A stretch of DNA of 64,000 bases from Oleiagrimonas sp036379395 (GCA_036379395.1 DASVGR010000129.1:1-64000); one strand, 5' to 3'; shown: positions 45,239 through 54,667, numbered from the stretch's first letter. Translations and numbers: made by a program. Notes: generated by a model from the letters alone, not told the origin.

Positions 45239-47389
45239 TCAGCGCAGGCCGTAGACCACGTTCGAACCCAGGTCCAGATGCGATGAAACCTGCCTGACGG
45301 TGCCGTTTTCCATGGTCATGACGCGCTGCGCGCTGGCGATGGTTTCGGGCCGGTGGGCGATGACGATGCGCGTGATGGCGAGGCTGTCGACCACGGCGTT
45401 GACCTTGTGCTCACGGGCCACGTCAAGGTTGCTGGTGGCTTCGTCCAACACCAGCAAACGCGGCCGGCGATACAGCGCGCGGGCCAGCAGCAGGCGTTGT
45501 TGCTGGCCGCCCGACAGGCTTGATCCCATGTCGCCGACCAGCGTCTGGTAGCCCATCGGCATGGCCACGATGTCATCGTGGATGGCGGCGATGCGGGCGA
45601 CTTTCTCGACCTCCTGCGCGAGCGCGTCGGGAGCGAAAAAGCTGATGTTGTCGGCGATGGTGCCGGCGAACAGGCGATCATCCTGCAGCACCGCGCCGAC
45701 AATGTCGCGATAGCGCGCCAAGCCCAGCTGGCGGATGTCCAGACCGCCGCACAGCACGTCGCCTTCCTGCGGTTCGAGCAGGCCCAGCAGCACGCGCACC
45801 AGCGTGGTCTTGCCGCAACCTGACGGTCCGGTGATGGCGACCGATTCGCCGACGCCGATGCGCAGGTTGCAATCCTTCAATATCCACGGCTCGTTCGCAC
45901 CATAGCGAAAACCCACATGGCGCAATTCGATGCAGGCATCCGGCAACGGGCCGCCGTAGCCGGTTTCGAGATGCGCCTCCGGCGGCGTCAGCGCGATGTC
46001 GGCCACGCGTTCGGCGTGCAGGCCCAGCATCCACAGCGCGATGCCCTTGTCGATCAGGCCGCCGGCGCGGGTCGTGAATTGCTCGGCGTAGGCGGCAAAC
46101 GCGACCAGCATGCCGGCGGTGAACTGGCCGTGCATCACCATGACGGCGGCCAGCCAGATGAGCACCACGCGTTCCAGTCCGAAGATCAGCTGGTTGCCGG
46201 TGTGGAACGTGATGTTCAGCCGCTGCATGGCGATGTGGCGGTTGGTGGTTTCCACGATGGCGTTGGCGTAGCGTGCGCTGCGCGGTGTCTGCTGGTTGTG
46301 CAGCTTCAGCGTCTGCGCGCCGCGGATGGCTTCCAGCAACTGGCTTTGCTGGCGGGCGGCGTAGATGATCTGGTCTTCCTGCGTGCGCCGCAGCGGACGG
46401 AAAGTGGCCCAGCGCAATGCGCCATACAGCGCAAACGCCCCCAGCACCAGCAGCGTCAACTTCACGCTGTACAGGCACAGGATGACGAGCGTGAACACCG
46501 TCATCAAGCCGTCGATGATGGCGGTGACGAAGCTGGTGGTCAGCGTTTTCTGGATGGCCTGCACCGAGCCGAAACGCGACACCACGTCGCCGATGTGGCG
46601 CTTTTGGTACCAGTCCAGCGGCAGGTGCAGAAGGTGCGTGAACAGGTTGCCGACCCATTGCACGCTCAGCGACGCGCTCAGCCAGGTGACGGTCCACGCG
46701 CGCACGGCGCTGACGGTGGCCTGGAACAGCGTCACCAGCACGAAGCCGATGCCCAGCAGGGTCATCAGATCGTGATCGTTGGAGATCAGTACATGGTCCA
46801 GGATCCATTGCAGGTAAAACGGGCCGGCGAGCGCGAATATTTCCAGCCCGACGGCCAGCACGAGAATCAGGGTCAGCGCGCCACCCAGGCCTTGCACGTG
46901 GCCGGCCAGCGCGCGCAGCGAAATGCCGCGCTTTTGCTTGATCGGCTTGAAGTCGGTACCGGGAGCCAGTTCCAGCGCGATGCCGGTGAAGTGCCGAGAG
47001 GCTTCATCCGTGGCCAGCACACACACGCCGCGTGCCGGATCGTGGATGACGACGCGGCGCTTGCTGGCCGATTTGAGCACCACGAAATGGTTCAAGTCCC
47101 AGTGCACGATGCACGGGGTTTTCAATTGCGGCAGTTCGGCCAATTCCAGGCGCAGGGCGCGCGGTTGCATGCCGAGGCGGGCCGCCATGTCCATCAGGTC
47201 GGCCAGGTTGGCACCCTTGAGCGAGGTGGGGAAGCGTCCGCGCAATGACGGCAGGTCGACCTCGTGGCCGTGGTAGCGCGCAATCATGGCCAGGCAGGCC
47301 AGGCCGCATTCGGCGGCTTCGGTCTGCATGATGGTCGGCAAATGGCGGTGCCAGCCGAATTGCAGGTTCTGGACGAAAGAGCTGTTCAC
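45239..47389 (-). CDS. Peptidase-containing ABC transporter (C39 PCAT), double-glycine exporter
   Basis: Inner-membrane exporter of 716 residues in three parts. The N-terminal C39 protease (1-130) has Cys28 (EAAECGLACLAMIARYHG), His101 (WDLNHFVVL) and Asp117 (IHDPARG), so it can cut leaders after double glycine. Six membrane helices (about 165-440) precede the ATPase with GPSGCGKTT, LSGGQQQR and LVLDEATSNLD. Such proteins process and export bacteriocin-type peptides with an HlyD adaptor and TolC. GTG 47389 is the start. The cargo gene lies directly upstream. Confidence 0.93.
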   Translation of the reverse strand: MNSSFVQNLQFGWHRHLPTIMQTEAAECGLACLAMIARYHGHEVDLPSLRGRFPTSLKGANLADLMDMAARLGMQPRALRLELAELPQLKTPCIVHWDLNHFVVLKSASKRRVVIHDPARGVCVLATDEASRHFTGIALELAPGTDFKPIKQKRGISLRALAGHVQGLGGALTLILVLAVGLEIFALAGPFYLQWILDHVLISNDHDLMTLLGIGFVLVTLFQATVSAVRAWTVTWLSASLSVQWVGNLFTHLLHLPLDWYQKRHIGDVVSRFGSVQAIQKTLTTSFVTAIIDGLMTVFTLVILCLYSVKLTLLVLGAFALYGALRWATFRPLRRTQEDQIIYAARQQSQLLEAIRGAQTLKLHNQQTPRSARYANAIVETTNRHIAMQRLNITFHTGNQLIFGLERVVLIWLAAVMVMHGQFTAGMLVAFAAYAEQFTTRAGGLIDKGIALWMLGLHAERVADIALTPPEAHLETGYGGPLPDACIELRHVGFRYGANEPWILKDCNLRIGVGESVAITGPSGCGKTTLVRVLLGLLEPQEGDVLCGGLDIRQLGLARYRDIVGAVLQDDRLFAGTIADNISFFAPDALAQEVEKVARIAAIHDDIVAMPMGYQTLVGDMGSSLSGGQQQRLLLARALYRRPRLLVLDEATSNLDVAREHKVNAVVDSLAITRIVIAHRPETIASAQRVMTMENGTVRQVSSHLDLGSNVVYGLR

Positions 47390-47473
47390 GCAAGTGTTCC
47401 GTCATGGCGCGCGGGCAGGCCGGCACGCCGCGCGAACGGCGAACCGGCCCTTTCGGTGGTCAGCGGGACATCG

Positions 47474-47731
47474 TCAAAGATTGCTGACCTGGACATTGAC
47501 GAGCGGGCCGCTGATTGACGGCAAGCCACCCGTGCCGATGGACCCCAGCAGTCCGCCGACCAGTCCGTTGACCACGCCGCCGACTTCACCCAGCAGGCCA
47601 CCGACCACCGGCAAACTGCCGCCGCCCAGGCCGCCACCCAGAAGGCCGCCGAGCAAACCGTCGAGAATGCCGCCGATCTGGCCCTGGCCGCCGGCGACGT
47701 TTTGAGCTTCTTGCACAGTAAGTGTTTGCAT
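47474..47731 (-). CDS. Double-glycine leader peptide, Gly/Leu-rich bacteriocin-like precursor
   Basis: An 85-residue precursor. The leader MQTLTVQEAQNVAGG ends in the GG cleavage site of C39 peptidases and has hydrophobic residues at the usual leader positions. The predicted 70-residue mature peptide contains about 25 Gly and 15 Leu in repeats such as GLLGG and GGLLG, with many GxxxG spacings that favour helix packing in membranes. It has no Cys, Lys, Arg, His or aromatic residues and carries one Asp and one Glu, so it is anionic, unlike most bacteriocins. AAGGAG precedes the ATG. Function is inferred from the leader and the exporter genes on both sides. Confidence 0.8.
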   Translation of the reverse strand: MQTLTVQEAQNVAGGQGQIGGILDGLLGGLLGGGLGGGSLPVVGGLLGEVGGVVNGLVGGLLGSIGTGGLPSISGPLVNVQVSNL

Positions 47732-47808
47732 TGCAGTTCTCCTTGCTTGCCCGGATCAAACCGTCCGGGCTTCGGTGCGCCGTTCGCTCTTGCGAGCGGC
47801 AAAACGGG

Positions 47809-49092
47809 TCAATGCGGCGAGGCTGGCGCTTGCGAGGCAAGCGACTCATGCAGGCCGTACAAAGGTTCGAATGCCCACTGCCACAAGCTGCGGCGGTCGA
47901 GCATGATGCTGGCGTCGAGCGCCATGCCGGGCTTCAAGGCGTCGGTTTGGCCGTCCGCCGCGATCGTCTGCCGGCTCAACTTGACCTGCACGCGGTACAA
48001 CGGCTGTTTGGCGGGCTGGCCCAGCAGGCTGACCACTTCGTCATGGCTGAGCGCGCTGCGCGACACGTTCACCACCCGGCCGTATTGCTGGCCGAATTTC
48101 TGGTACGGAAACGCCTGGTAGCGCATCACCACCTGGTTGCCCGGACGCACGAAGCCGATGGCGCGGCTGGGCACCAGCAATTGCGCCTGCAGGGTTGATC
48201 CGTGCGGCAAGACCGACAGCACGGCCTGCTGCTGGGCGACGGCCTGGCCTTGCTTGACCAGCAACGTCGACACCACGCCGGCGGCCGGCGCACGCAACAT
48301 GGCGCCTTGCTGCAACGCGTTGCGTGCCGATTGTTGGCGGTTTTGCGACAGCGACTGCTGCACCTGGTCCTGGCGGTCGGCCAGGTCGAGCGGCAACTGG
48401 GCCAGTTGCTGTCGCACCTTGCCGATCTGCTGCCGCACTTCGAGCTTCTGGCTCAGCAACGTCCGGATCTGGCGTTGGGAAGTGATTTTCTTGGCACCTT
48501 CCTGCTCCAGTTGCAGTGCCGAAACGTAGCCCTTGCGGCGCAATTGCCACATGCTGACCAGCACGCCGTCGATGCTTTTCACCTGCTGGTTTTCCAGCGC
48601 TATCTGGCCGTCTATTTGCACCACCTGCTGTTGCAGAAGTTCCAGTTTGGTGTGCCATTGGGCTGCCTGCGCGCGGGCCGACTGCCGCTGGTTGGCCAAC
48701 TGGGACTGCAGCCGTTTGGCCTGGGCATCCAGCTGCCGGCCGATCAGCGCCTGGGTGGCGCCCAGGCTGGCACTGTCATGGTCTCCGGAGATTTCGACCA
48801 ATGGTTGTCCGGCCTGCACGACCTGGCCTTCGTGCACGAAAACCTTCGTCACGGTGCCGCTGATCGGGCTGTGCATGCCCAGCACGCCGGCGCTGGGTAC
48901 CAGTTGGCCGGTCACCTGCTCGCGCTGCGTGTAGTGGCCCAGCAGCATGAACAACACGATGGTCAGCGCCAGCACCGCACCCAGCAACGCCAGCCAGCGA
49001 AAGGCCAGCGGCGTGGCCAGGTGGATCGTTCCGAGCCATTGGCCACGCTGTGTTTGAACCGCTTCTTGGCGAAACAGGCTTCCCTTGATCAT
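47809..49092 (-). CDS. HlyD-family periplasmic adaptor of the peptide exporter
   Basis: Membrane-fusion protein of 427 residues linking the PCAT to an outer-membrane channel. One N-terminal membrane helix (about 30-52; FRWLALLGAVLALTIVLFML), split lipoyl half-motifs (GTVTKVFVHEGQVVQAGQ, and GVVSTLLVKQGQAVAQQ) and a long coiled coil (about 110-260) are visible. The start MIKGSLFRQEAVQTQRGQWLG resembles bacteriocin-type HlyD proteins. No good ribosome site precedes ATG 49092. No TolC gene is present in the window, so a genomic TolC is presumably shared. Confidence 0.88.
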   Translation of the reverse strand: MIKGSLFRQEAVQTQRGQWLGTIHLATPLAFRWLALLGAVLALTIVLFMLLGHYTQREQVTGQLVPSAGVLGMHSPISGTVTKVFVHEGQVVQAGQPLVEISGDHDSASLGATQALIGRQLDAQAKRLQSQLANQRQSARAQAAQWHTKLELLQQQVVQIDGQIALENQQVKSIDGVLVSMWQLRRKGYVSALQLEQEGAKKITSQRQIRTLLSQKLEVRQQIGKVRQQLAQLPLDLADRQDQVQQSLSQNRQQSARNALQQGAMLRAPAAGVVSTLLVKQGQAVAQQQAVLSVLPHGSTLQAQLLVPSRAIGFVRPGNQVVMRYQAFPYQKFGQQYGRVVNVSRSALSHDEVVSLLGQPAKQPLYRVQVKLSRQTIAADGQTDALKPGMALDASIMLDRRSLWQWAFEPLYGLHESLASQAPASPH

Positions 49093-49590
49093 CGCGTTCG
49101 GTCGGCAGGCAAATGGGCACCGCGAAGGTGTGCTTGCGTCTTGCGGGCTTGGCATTGCAGCCAGCGGCACGACGTGTTTCACGGCTGCCATGGCGCCAGG
49201 CGGGGAAGGTTTTCGACGTGACGGCCAAGAAAGCGTGCAACGTGTTCATTGTGGTTTCCCCGCGAAGGTCGTGTATGCAAAATCGGCAATGTTTGCAAAG
49301 GCTTGCGAGGACTTCTGGTTATGCACGTAATCGGCAGGATCGGCGCTTGAACGTAGCTGCGAAGCCCTTTTCCTTGTTGGCGAACAAGAGGGCAATCGTT
49401 CCGCATGGAGAAAGATGGATCGTCGCGATGCCACAACCTTGGACGGTTCGGGATCGGTATCGCGTCTCGTGCGCGCCGATGCAATCGCCAATGACAGCCG
49501 CATGTCGCGAGCCGATGCGAAGTACCATGGGTGAATACATGCGACCCGGTGACGGACGCATGACCCCGATGTTCTTGCAAGGAGATTTTC
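49093..49590. other. 498-base intergenic leader region with a minus-strand promoter
   Basis: No convincing gene on either strand. The minus strand carries a sigma-70-like promoter at 49456-49484 that would drive the hlyD-peptide-ABC cluster and leave a leader of about 350 bases. The leader contains a CTTGTT/AACAAG inverted repeat near 49370-49386. A minus-strand ATG at 49249 with GGGGAAA upstream opens a frame that mostly overlaps hlyD and looks random. Confidence 0.6.
49456..49484 (-). promoter_or_regulatory. Sigma-70-like promoter for the peptide-export cluster
   Basis: On the minus strand TTGCAT (49484-49479) and GATACC (49461-49456) are 17 bases apart. Predicted start near 49449. Confidence 0.45.
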
Positions 49591-50343
49591 ATGGTTGACG
49601 AATCGGTTGCCCCCGTCGTGATTCCCACGCGTGATGGCGAATGCCGCAGTTTCGTGTTCACGCCTGAAGGCACCGGCCCCTGGCCGGCGGTGATCGTTTA
49701 CATGGATGCGTTCGGCGTCCGGCCGTCGTTGCTGGACTTGGGGCGGGCCGTCGCCGGGTTGGGCTATTACGTGCTGGTGCCGGATGTGTTTTATCGCTCC
49801 GGGCCGTATGCCGTGATGGACCCGAAGCAGGTGTTTGCCTCACCCGATGGCTTCAAGGTCATCAAGGACGAGTTCATGGCCCGGGCGGATGTGGCGAACG
49901 TGATGTCCGACACGCGCGCCTTGCTCGATTTTCTGGCGAACCAGCCGCAAGTGAAGGCCGGCCCGGTCGGCACGACGGGCTATTGCATGGGTGGGCGTTT
50001 TTCACTGGCGGCGGCCGGCACATTTCCGCGGCGCGTTGCGGCGGCCGCATCGTTCCACGGCGGGCGCCTGGCCGCGGACGATGCGCAAAGCCCCCACCTG
50101 TTGGCCAACGCGATGAAGGCGCGCGTATTCGTGGCTGGGGCCGCGGATGACAAGGGGTTTCCGGACGCCATGAAAGCCGACCTCGAAAAAGCGTTGACCG
50201 ACGCCGGCGTGGAGCACACGGTTGAAACCTGGCCGGCCGGACACGGCTGGACGTTTTACGACATGCCGGTCTATGACAAGGCGTGTTACGAGCGCCATTT
50301 GCGGGTCTTGAATGATTTGTTCGGCCGGTCGCTGGGTGGCTGA
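49591..50343 (+). CDS. Dienelactone hydrolase-family alpha/beta hydrolase
   Basis: Cytoplasmic hydrolase of 250 residues. The nucleophile Cys lies in GYCMGGRFS and the His in GHGWTFYD; the Asp lies in the region ARVFVAGAADDKGF. Dienelactone hydrolases open cyclic dienelactones in chlorocatechol breakdown, but most family members have unknown substrates and no catechol genes are nearby. AAGGAG precedes the ATG. Confidence 0.87.
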   Translation: MVDESVAPVVIPTRDGECRSFVFTPEGTGPWPAVIVYMDAFGVRPSLLDLGRAVAGLGYYVLVPDVFYRSGPYAVMDPKQVFASPDGFKVIKDEFMARADVANVMSDTRALLDFLANQPQVKAGPVGTTGYCMGGRFSLAAAGTFPRRVAAAASFHGGRLAADDAQSPHLLANAMKARVFVAGAADDKGFPDAMKADLEKALTDAGVEHTVETWPAGHGWTFYDMPVYDKACYERHLRVLNDLFGRSLGG

Positions 50344-50350
50344 ATGCCTG

Positions 50351-50383
50351 GCCGGGCGCCCCGACGACCTTGGGGTGCCCGGC
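50351..50383. terminator. Hairpin between convergent hydrolase and acyl-CoA synthetase genes
   Basis: GCCGGGCGCCCC pairs with GGGGTGCCCGGC (one G-U or mismatch) in a 12-bp stem. There is no T-run on either side, so termination is uncertain. Confidence 0.45.
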
Positions 50384-50390
50384 GCTTGCG

Positions 50391-52028
50391 TCACGCCGTG
50401 CGCGAGGCGGCCGCGGTGTGCAGGCCCAGTTCGTCGACGGCGATTTCGCGCATGCGGAATTTCTGGATCTTGCCGGTCACCGTCATCGGAAAACCGTCCA
50501 CGAATTTCCAGTAGCGTGGAATCTTGAATGTGGCGATCTGGCCGCGGCAAAACGCGGTCAACGCGGCCTCGTCGAGCGCGGCGCCTTCGCGCACGCGCAC
50601 CCAGGCCATCACTTCCTCGCCGTAGCGTTCGCTGGGCACGCCGATCACCTGCACGTCGCTGACGTCGGGATGGCGGTAGAGGTATTCCTCGATTTCGCGC
50701 GGGTAGACGTTTTCGCCGCCGCGGATGATGACGTCCTTGTTGCGCCCGACGATGTTGAGATAGCCGTCCGCGTCCATCGTGGCCAGGTCGCCGGTGTGCA
50801 TCCAGCGCGCGGTGTCGATGGCTTCGCGCGTGGCGTCAACGTTGTTCCAGTAACCCAGCATCACCGAATAACCGCGCGTGCACAGTTCGCCCGGAACGCC
50901 GCGCGGCACGATGCGGCCGTCGGCGTCGACCAGTTTCACTTCCAGATGCGGATGCACGCGGCCGACGGTCTGCGTGCGCTTGTCCAGGCTGTCGTCGATG
51001 GCGGTCTGCGTCGACACCGGCGAGGTTTCGGTCATGCCGTAGCACACGGCCACTTCGGTCATGTGCATCGTGGCCTGGACTTTTTTCATCACCTCGACCG
51101 GGCAGGGCGAGCCGGCCATGATGCCGGTGCGCAGGCTGGACAGGTCGAACTGGGCAAAGCGCGGATGCTCGAGTTCGGCGATGAACATGGTCGGCACGCC
51201 GTACAGCGAGGTGCAGCGTTCGGCCTGCACGGTTTCAAGCACGCTGACCGGGTCGAAGCCGGCCTCGGGAATGATCATGCAACTGCCGTGCGTGGTGCAG
51301 GCCAGGTTGCCCAGCACCATGCCGAAGCAGTGGTAGAACGGCACCGGAATGCACACGCGGTCGGCTGATGAATAGTTCAAGCCTTCGCCGATGAAATAGC
51401 CGTTGTTGAGGATGTTGTGATGCGACAGCGTGGCCCCCTTGGGGAACCCCGTCGTGCCGGACGTGTACTGGATGTTGATGGCATCGTCGAATTGCAGCGC
51501 GGCTTCGCGCTCGGCCAGCGCCTCGGGCGGCACCTTGGACGCGTCGTCCAGCAGGGCTTGCCAGTCGTCGTCGATGACGAGCGCTTGCTCAAGCCCGGGC
51601 AGCTTGGGGCGTACCGCGGCAAGCATGTCGGCGTAGTTGGTGGTGCGGAATTCGCGCGCCAGCAACAGCATTTTCACGCCCGACTGGGTCAGCGCGTATT
51701 CCAGTTCCGCCGCCTTGTAGGCCGGGTTGATGTTGACCAGGATCGCGCCCATGCGCGCGGTGGCAAATTGCGTGACGACCCATTCGTAGCGGTTGGGCGA
51801 CCAGATGCCGACGCGGTCGCCGGGCGCGATGCCGCGCGCCATCAGGCCGCGCGCGACCTGTTCGGTCTGCTCCCACAGTTGCCGGTAGCTGGCGCGGTAA
51901 TTCTGGTAGCGCGAAACAAGCGCGTCACTGTCGCCGCAGTGCTCGACGGTGCGGCGCAGGTTCGCGCCGATGGTTTCACCCAGCAGTGGCGTGGCGCCGG
52001 TGCCGCTGGCGTAGGAAGGCGTGGTCAT
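50391..52028 (-). CDS. Acyl-CoA synthetase (AMP-forming)
   Basis: ANL-superfamily ligase of 545 residues that adenylates a carboxylic acid and transfers it to CoA. Motifs YTSGTTGFPKGATL (P-loop), YGMTETSP, the A5/A8 region TGDLATMDADGYLNIVGRNKDVI and the catalytic Lys in MTVTGKIQKF are intact. It resembles medium/long-chain fatty-acyl-CoA synthases. It may supply substrates to the beta-oxidation enzyme encoded near the start of the window, but the genes are not linked. Confidence 0.9.
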   Translation of the reverse strand: MTTPSYASGTGATPLLGETIGANLRRTVEHCGDSDALVSRYQNYRASYRQLWEQTEQVARGLMARGIAPGDRVGIWSPNRYEWVVTQFATARMGAILVNINPAYKAAELEYALTQSGVKMLLLAREFRTTNYADMLAAVRPKLPGLEQALVIDDDWQALLDDASKVPPEALAEREAALQFDDAINIQYTSGTTGFPKGATLSHHNILNNGYFIGEGLNYSSADRVCIPVPFYHCFGMVLGNLACTTHGSCMIIPEAGFDPVSVLETVQAERCTSLYGVPTMFIAELEHPRFAQFDLSSLRTGIMAGSPCPVEVMKKVQATMHMTEVAVCYGMTETSPVSTQTAIDDSLDKRTQTVGRVHPHLEVKLVDADGRIVPRGVPGELCTRGYSVMLGYWNNVDATREAIDTARWMHTGDLATMDADGYLNIVGRNKDVIIRGGENVYPREIEEYLYRHPDVSDVQVIGVPSERYGEEVMAWVRVREGAALDEAALTAFCRGQIATFKIPRYWKFVDGFPMTVTGKIQKFRMREIAVDELGLHTAAASRTA

Positions 52029-52114
52029 CAGTCAATCTCCCTCCGGGAAAAGGCGCCGCGATGGCGTGGCGCGTTGTTTGACTGTACCCGTTTTGCCCGA
52101 TTTGGCGACAGATG

Positions 52115-52150
52115 AAAAACGGCCGCCGCGATCGGTGACCGCGGCGGCCG
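52115..52150 (-). terminator. Intrinsic terminator after the DUF1993 gene
   Basis: On the minus strand an 11-bp stem (CGGCCGCCGCG with CGCGGCGGCCG) is followed by five T. Confidence 0.85.
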
Positions 52151-52172
52151 CAACATGTCTTGTCCGCGGATG

Positions 52173-52679
52173 TCAGTGCATGCCGAGGAAGTCGCGCTTG
52201 CCCACCTGCACGCCGGCCACGCGCAGGATGTCGTACGTGGTGGTGCAGTGGAAGAACAGCGTCGGCAGGGTGAAGTCGAACAGGTAATCGCGGCCGTTGA
52301 AGCTCACGTCCTTGCCGCCCATTTTCAGGCTGACCTGGCGCGTGTCGCTGCCGTCGAACTGCTCGGGCTTGAACGTGCCGATGTAGTCGATGACGCGCGC
52401 GATGCGTGCCTTGGCCTCGGCCAGCGTCTGTTCGGTGTCGGGAAACGATTGCGGCTCCGCGCCGGCAAGGCGGGCGGCGCCACGCGCGGCGGCGTCGCAG
52501 GCGATCTGGACCTGGCGGATCAGCGGAAACATGTCGAAGATCAGGCGTTGCTGCAACAGCCGGTCGGGTTCGATCTTGAGTGCCTGCGCGTGCGCCTGGC
52601 CCTTGTCGAGCACGGCGGACAGATTGGTCAGCGCGCGGATGAACGTGGGAACCGAAGCCTGGTACATCGAAAAACTCAT
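52173..52679 (-). CDS. DUF1993 family protein
   Basis: A 168-residue cytoplasmic protein beginning MSFSMYQASVPTFIRALTNLS, matching DUF1993, a DinB-like four-helix bundle family with conserved His near the C-terminus (FFHCTTTYDILR). Function is not established; DinB-like folds often bind metals. GGAGAT precedes the ATG. Has its own strong terminator. Confidence 0.85.
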   Translation of the reverse strand: MSFSMYQASVPTFIRALTNLSAVLDKGQAHAQALKIEPDRLLQQRLIFDMFPLIRQVQIACDAAARGAARLAGAEPQSFPDTEQTLAEAKARIARVIDYIGTFKPEQFDGSDTRQVSLKMGGKDVSFNGRDYLFDFTLPTLFFHCTTTYDILRVAGVQVGKRDFLGMH

Positions 52680-52813
52680 GGGAAAATCTCCTGTGTTGGA
52701 GCGGTTGCAGGGCGGCCGACGTGGTTGGCCCGGGGCTGTGCGATGCAGGCAAGCATACTCGCGCCGGGACGCGGCAAAGCCGCCAGGGCGCACGTTCGAC
52801 GCGGCGGATGGGC

Positions 52814-53095
52814 ATGGCAATGATGGACAACCAAATGACGATGAAACCGGAAGAAAACGCCTTGTCGGCGTCGGAGCGCGTGGTGCTGGAGGTGTTGGCC
52901 GAAAGCTTCGCGCGGACGGCGCAGCCCGTCGCCGGCCACGACCTGCGTCTGGCCGTGCAGCAACGCGGCGTGGCCAAGCCGGCCGTGGTGCTGGCCATGC
53001 AGGCGCTGGTCGAGCGCGGCGTGTTGCAGCGCGTGCGCTGCGAGGAAGCCGACGGACGCTTTTTCACCGCCTACCGGTTGATGCCGAAAGCCTGA
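52814..53095 (+). CDS. Small winged-helix-like protein
   Basis: About 93 residues, unrecognised family. The pattern ERVVLEVLAESFART, DLRLAVQQRGVAKPAVVLAMQALVERGVLQRV, FFTAYRL fits helix-turn-helix plus wing, so it may bind DNA. The start is uncertain: ATG codons at 52808, 52814, 52820 and 52823 are all possible, and none has a good ribosome site. It lies directly upstream of the MFS transporter gene in the same direction. Confidence 0.6.
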   Translation: MAMMDNQMTMKPEENALSASERVVLEVLAESFARTAQPVAGHDLRLAVQQRGVAKPAVVLAMQALVERGVLQRVRCEEADGRFFTAYRLMPKA

Positions 53096-53263
53096 CTCGG
53101 CGCGGCCGGCGACCGGTTCCGGGGTGGCATCAACGCCGTACAATGGCGTTTTGCGTTGGCGCCATGCGCCGCGTGCAAGGCTGAACGGCGTGAACGACGA
53201 AATGATGGCGGCCCGCACGGGCGTGTACGAGGCGGGGCGCCACGGCGCATGGCGGCGGCGTCC

Positions 53264-54661
53264 ATGAGCACGATCCGCGACATCACGGCCGCGCCCGTGG
53301 CGGTCAACCGGCTGGCCGCGTTCATCACCATTTCGATTGCGCTGTTGATGATGTCGGTCGATTCGACCATCGTCGCGACGGCCTTGCACGCCTTGCAGGA
53401 AGGCCTCGGCACCTCGGTCAACTGGGCCGGCTGGACGATCACGGCGTACGCGCTGGGCTTCGTGCTGATGCTGCCGCTGTCGGGCAAGCTGAGCGACTGG
53501 TACGGGCGCCGGCGCGTGTTCCTCGGCTCGGTGGTCACGTTCACCGTCGCTTCGCTGTGCTGCGGGCTGGCCGACAACATTTACGTGCTGATCGCCCTGC
53601 GCGCGTTGCAGGCGGCCGGCGGCGCTGGTTTCACGCCCTCGGCGACGGCCATCGTGGTCGATTACTTCGGCGACCAGCGCGATCGCGCAGTCAGTTTGTT
53701 CGGCAGCATTTTTCCGGTTGGCGCCATGATCGGGCCGATTTTCGGCGGCCTGTTCGTCACTTACTGGACGTGGCGCGGCGTGTTTTTCGTCAACGTGCCG
53801 ATCGGTTTGCTGGTCGTCGTCCTGGCGGTGCGTTTCGTGCCCAGGGATCCGGTACGCGAGGACCGCACGCACCCGCGGCCGGACTGGACCGGCATGGCAT
53901 TGCTGGGCGCGGGCATCATGGCCGGCATGCTGGCGGCAAGCTATTTGGGCGAGGCCGCGGCGCGGCTGTATTCGCCGTTGTTCCTGGTGCCGGCCGCGGT
54001 GGCGGTGCTGGCGTTGACGCTGTTTTTCCGGCATCTGGGCCGCAGTAGCCGGCCGTTCATCGCTCCGCGTTTCATTCGCGGGCCGGGGTTCGTGCCGGTC
54101 AACCTCATCAACGCGCTGTACGGCGGCGTGGTCAGCGGTTCGATCGCGCTGGTGCCGCTGTACGCGGTCAACCGTTATGGCATGGACGCGTTGCGCTCGG
54201 GCACGTTGCTGATCGCGCAGGGAATCGCCGCGATCGTGTTTTCGGTGATCGCGGCGCTGGCCTTGCGGCGCACCGGGCATCGGCTGCCGTTGTACGTTGG
54301 TGGCGCGGTGATCGCGGTCGGGCTGGTGTTGCTGGCACTGGCGCCGCCGTGGGGCTTGTCGGCCTATGCGTGGCTGGCCGCGAGTGCGTTTCTGGTCGGC
54401 GCCGGTGGTGGCGTGATCAACCCGCCCAGCCGCAATGCCGGCTTGCAACTGGCGCCGCGCGAATCGGCCACGCTGGCCGCGTTGCGCTCGATGTCGCGCC
54501 AGTGCGGCGCGATCACGACGGTGTCGGTGGTGACGGCCGTGATCGCCAGCGCGTACGGCTCGGGCACGGTGCAGGCGTGGTGCTACGTGGCTTGCGCCGC
54601 GTTGCTTGTCGTGGCCATGCCGATCATCGCGCGCGTGCCGGAACACCACGGTTCGTGGTGA
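53264..54661 (+). CDS. MFS transporter, DHA2 (EmrB-like) family
   Basis: Inner-membrane multidrug-type permease of 465 residues with about 14 hydrophobic segments. Motif A is GKLSDWYGRRRVF, and motif D1-like DSTIVATAL near the first helix is typical of DHA2. EmrA-type adaptor is absent next to it. Substrate unknown. ATG 53264 is chosen; ATG 53249 is possible. Confidence 0.88.
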   Translation: MSTIRDITAAPVAVNRLAAFITISIALLMMSVDSTIVATALHALQEGLGTSVNWAGWTITAYALGFVLMLPLSGKLSDWYGRRRVFLGSVVTFTVASLCCGLADNIYVLIALRALQAAGGAGFTPSATAIVVDYFGDQRDRAVSLFGSIFPVGAMIGPIFGGLFVTYWTWRGVFFVNVPIGLLVVVLAVRFVPRDPVREDRTHPRPDWTGMALLGAGIMAGMLAASYLGEAAARLYSPLFLVPAAVAVLALTLFFRHLGRSSRPFIAPRFIRGPGFVPVNLINALYGGVVSGSIALVPLYAVNRYGMDALRSGTLLIAQGIAAIVFSVIAALALRRTGHRLPLYVGGAVIAVGLVLLALAPPWGLSAYAWLAASAFLVGAGGGVINPPSRNAGLQLAPRESATLAALRSMSRQCGAITTVSVVTAVIASAYGSGTVQAWCYVACAALLVVAMPIIARVPEHHGSW

Positions 54662-54667
54662 CGTGAT

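Noticed and set aside
49093..49249. Minus-strand ORF starting at 49249 with GGGGAAA upstream
   Set aside because: Continues out of frame through hlyD, has no domain or leader motif, and is Arg-rich shadow sequence.
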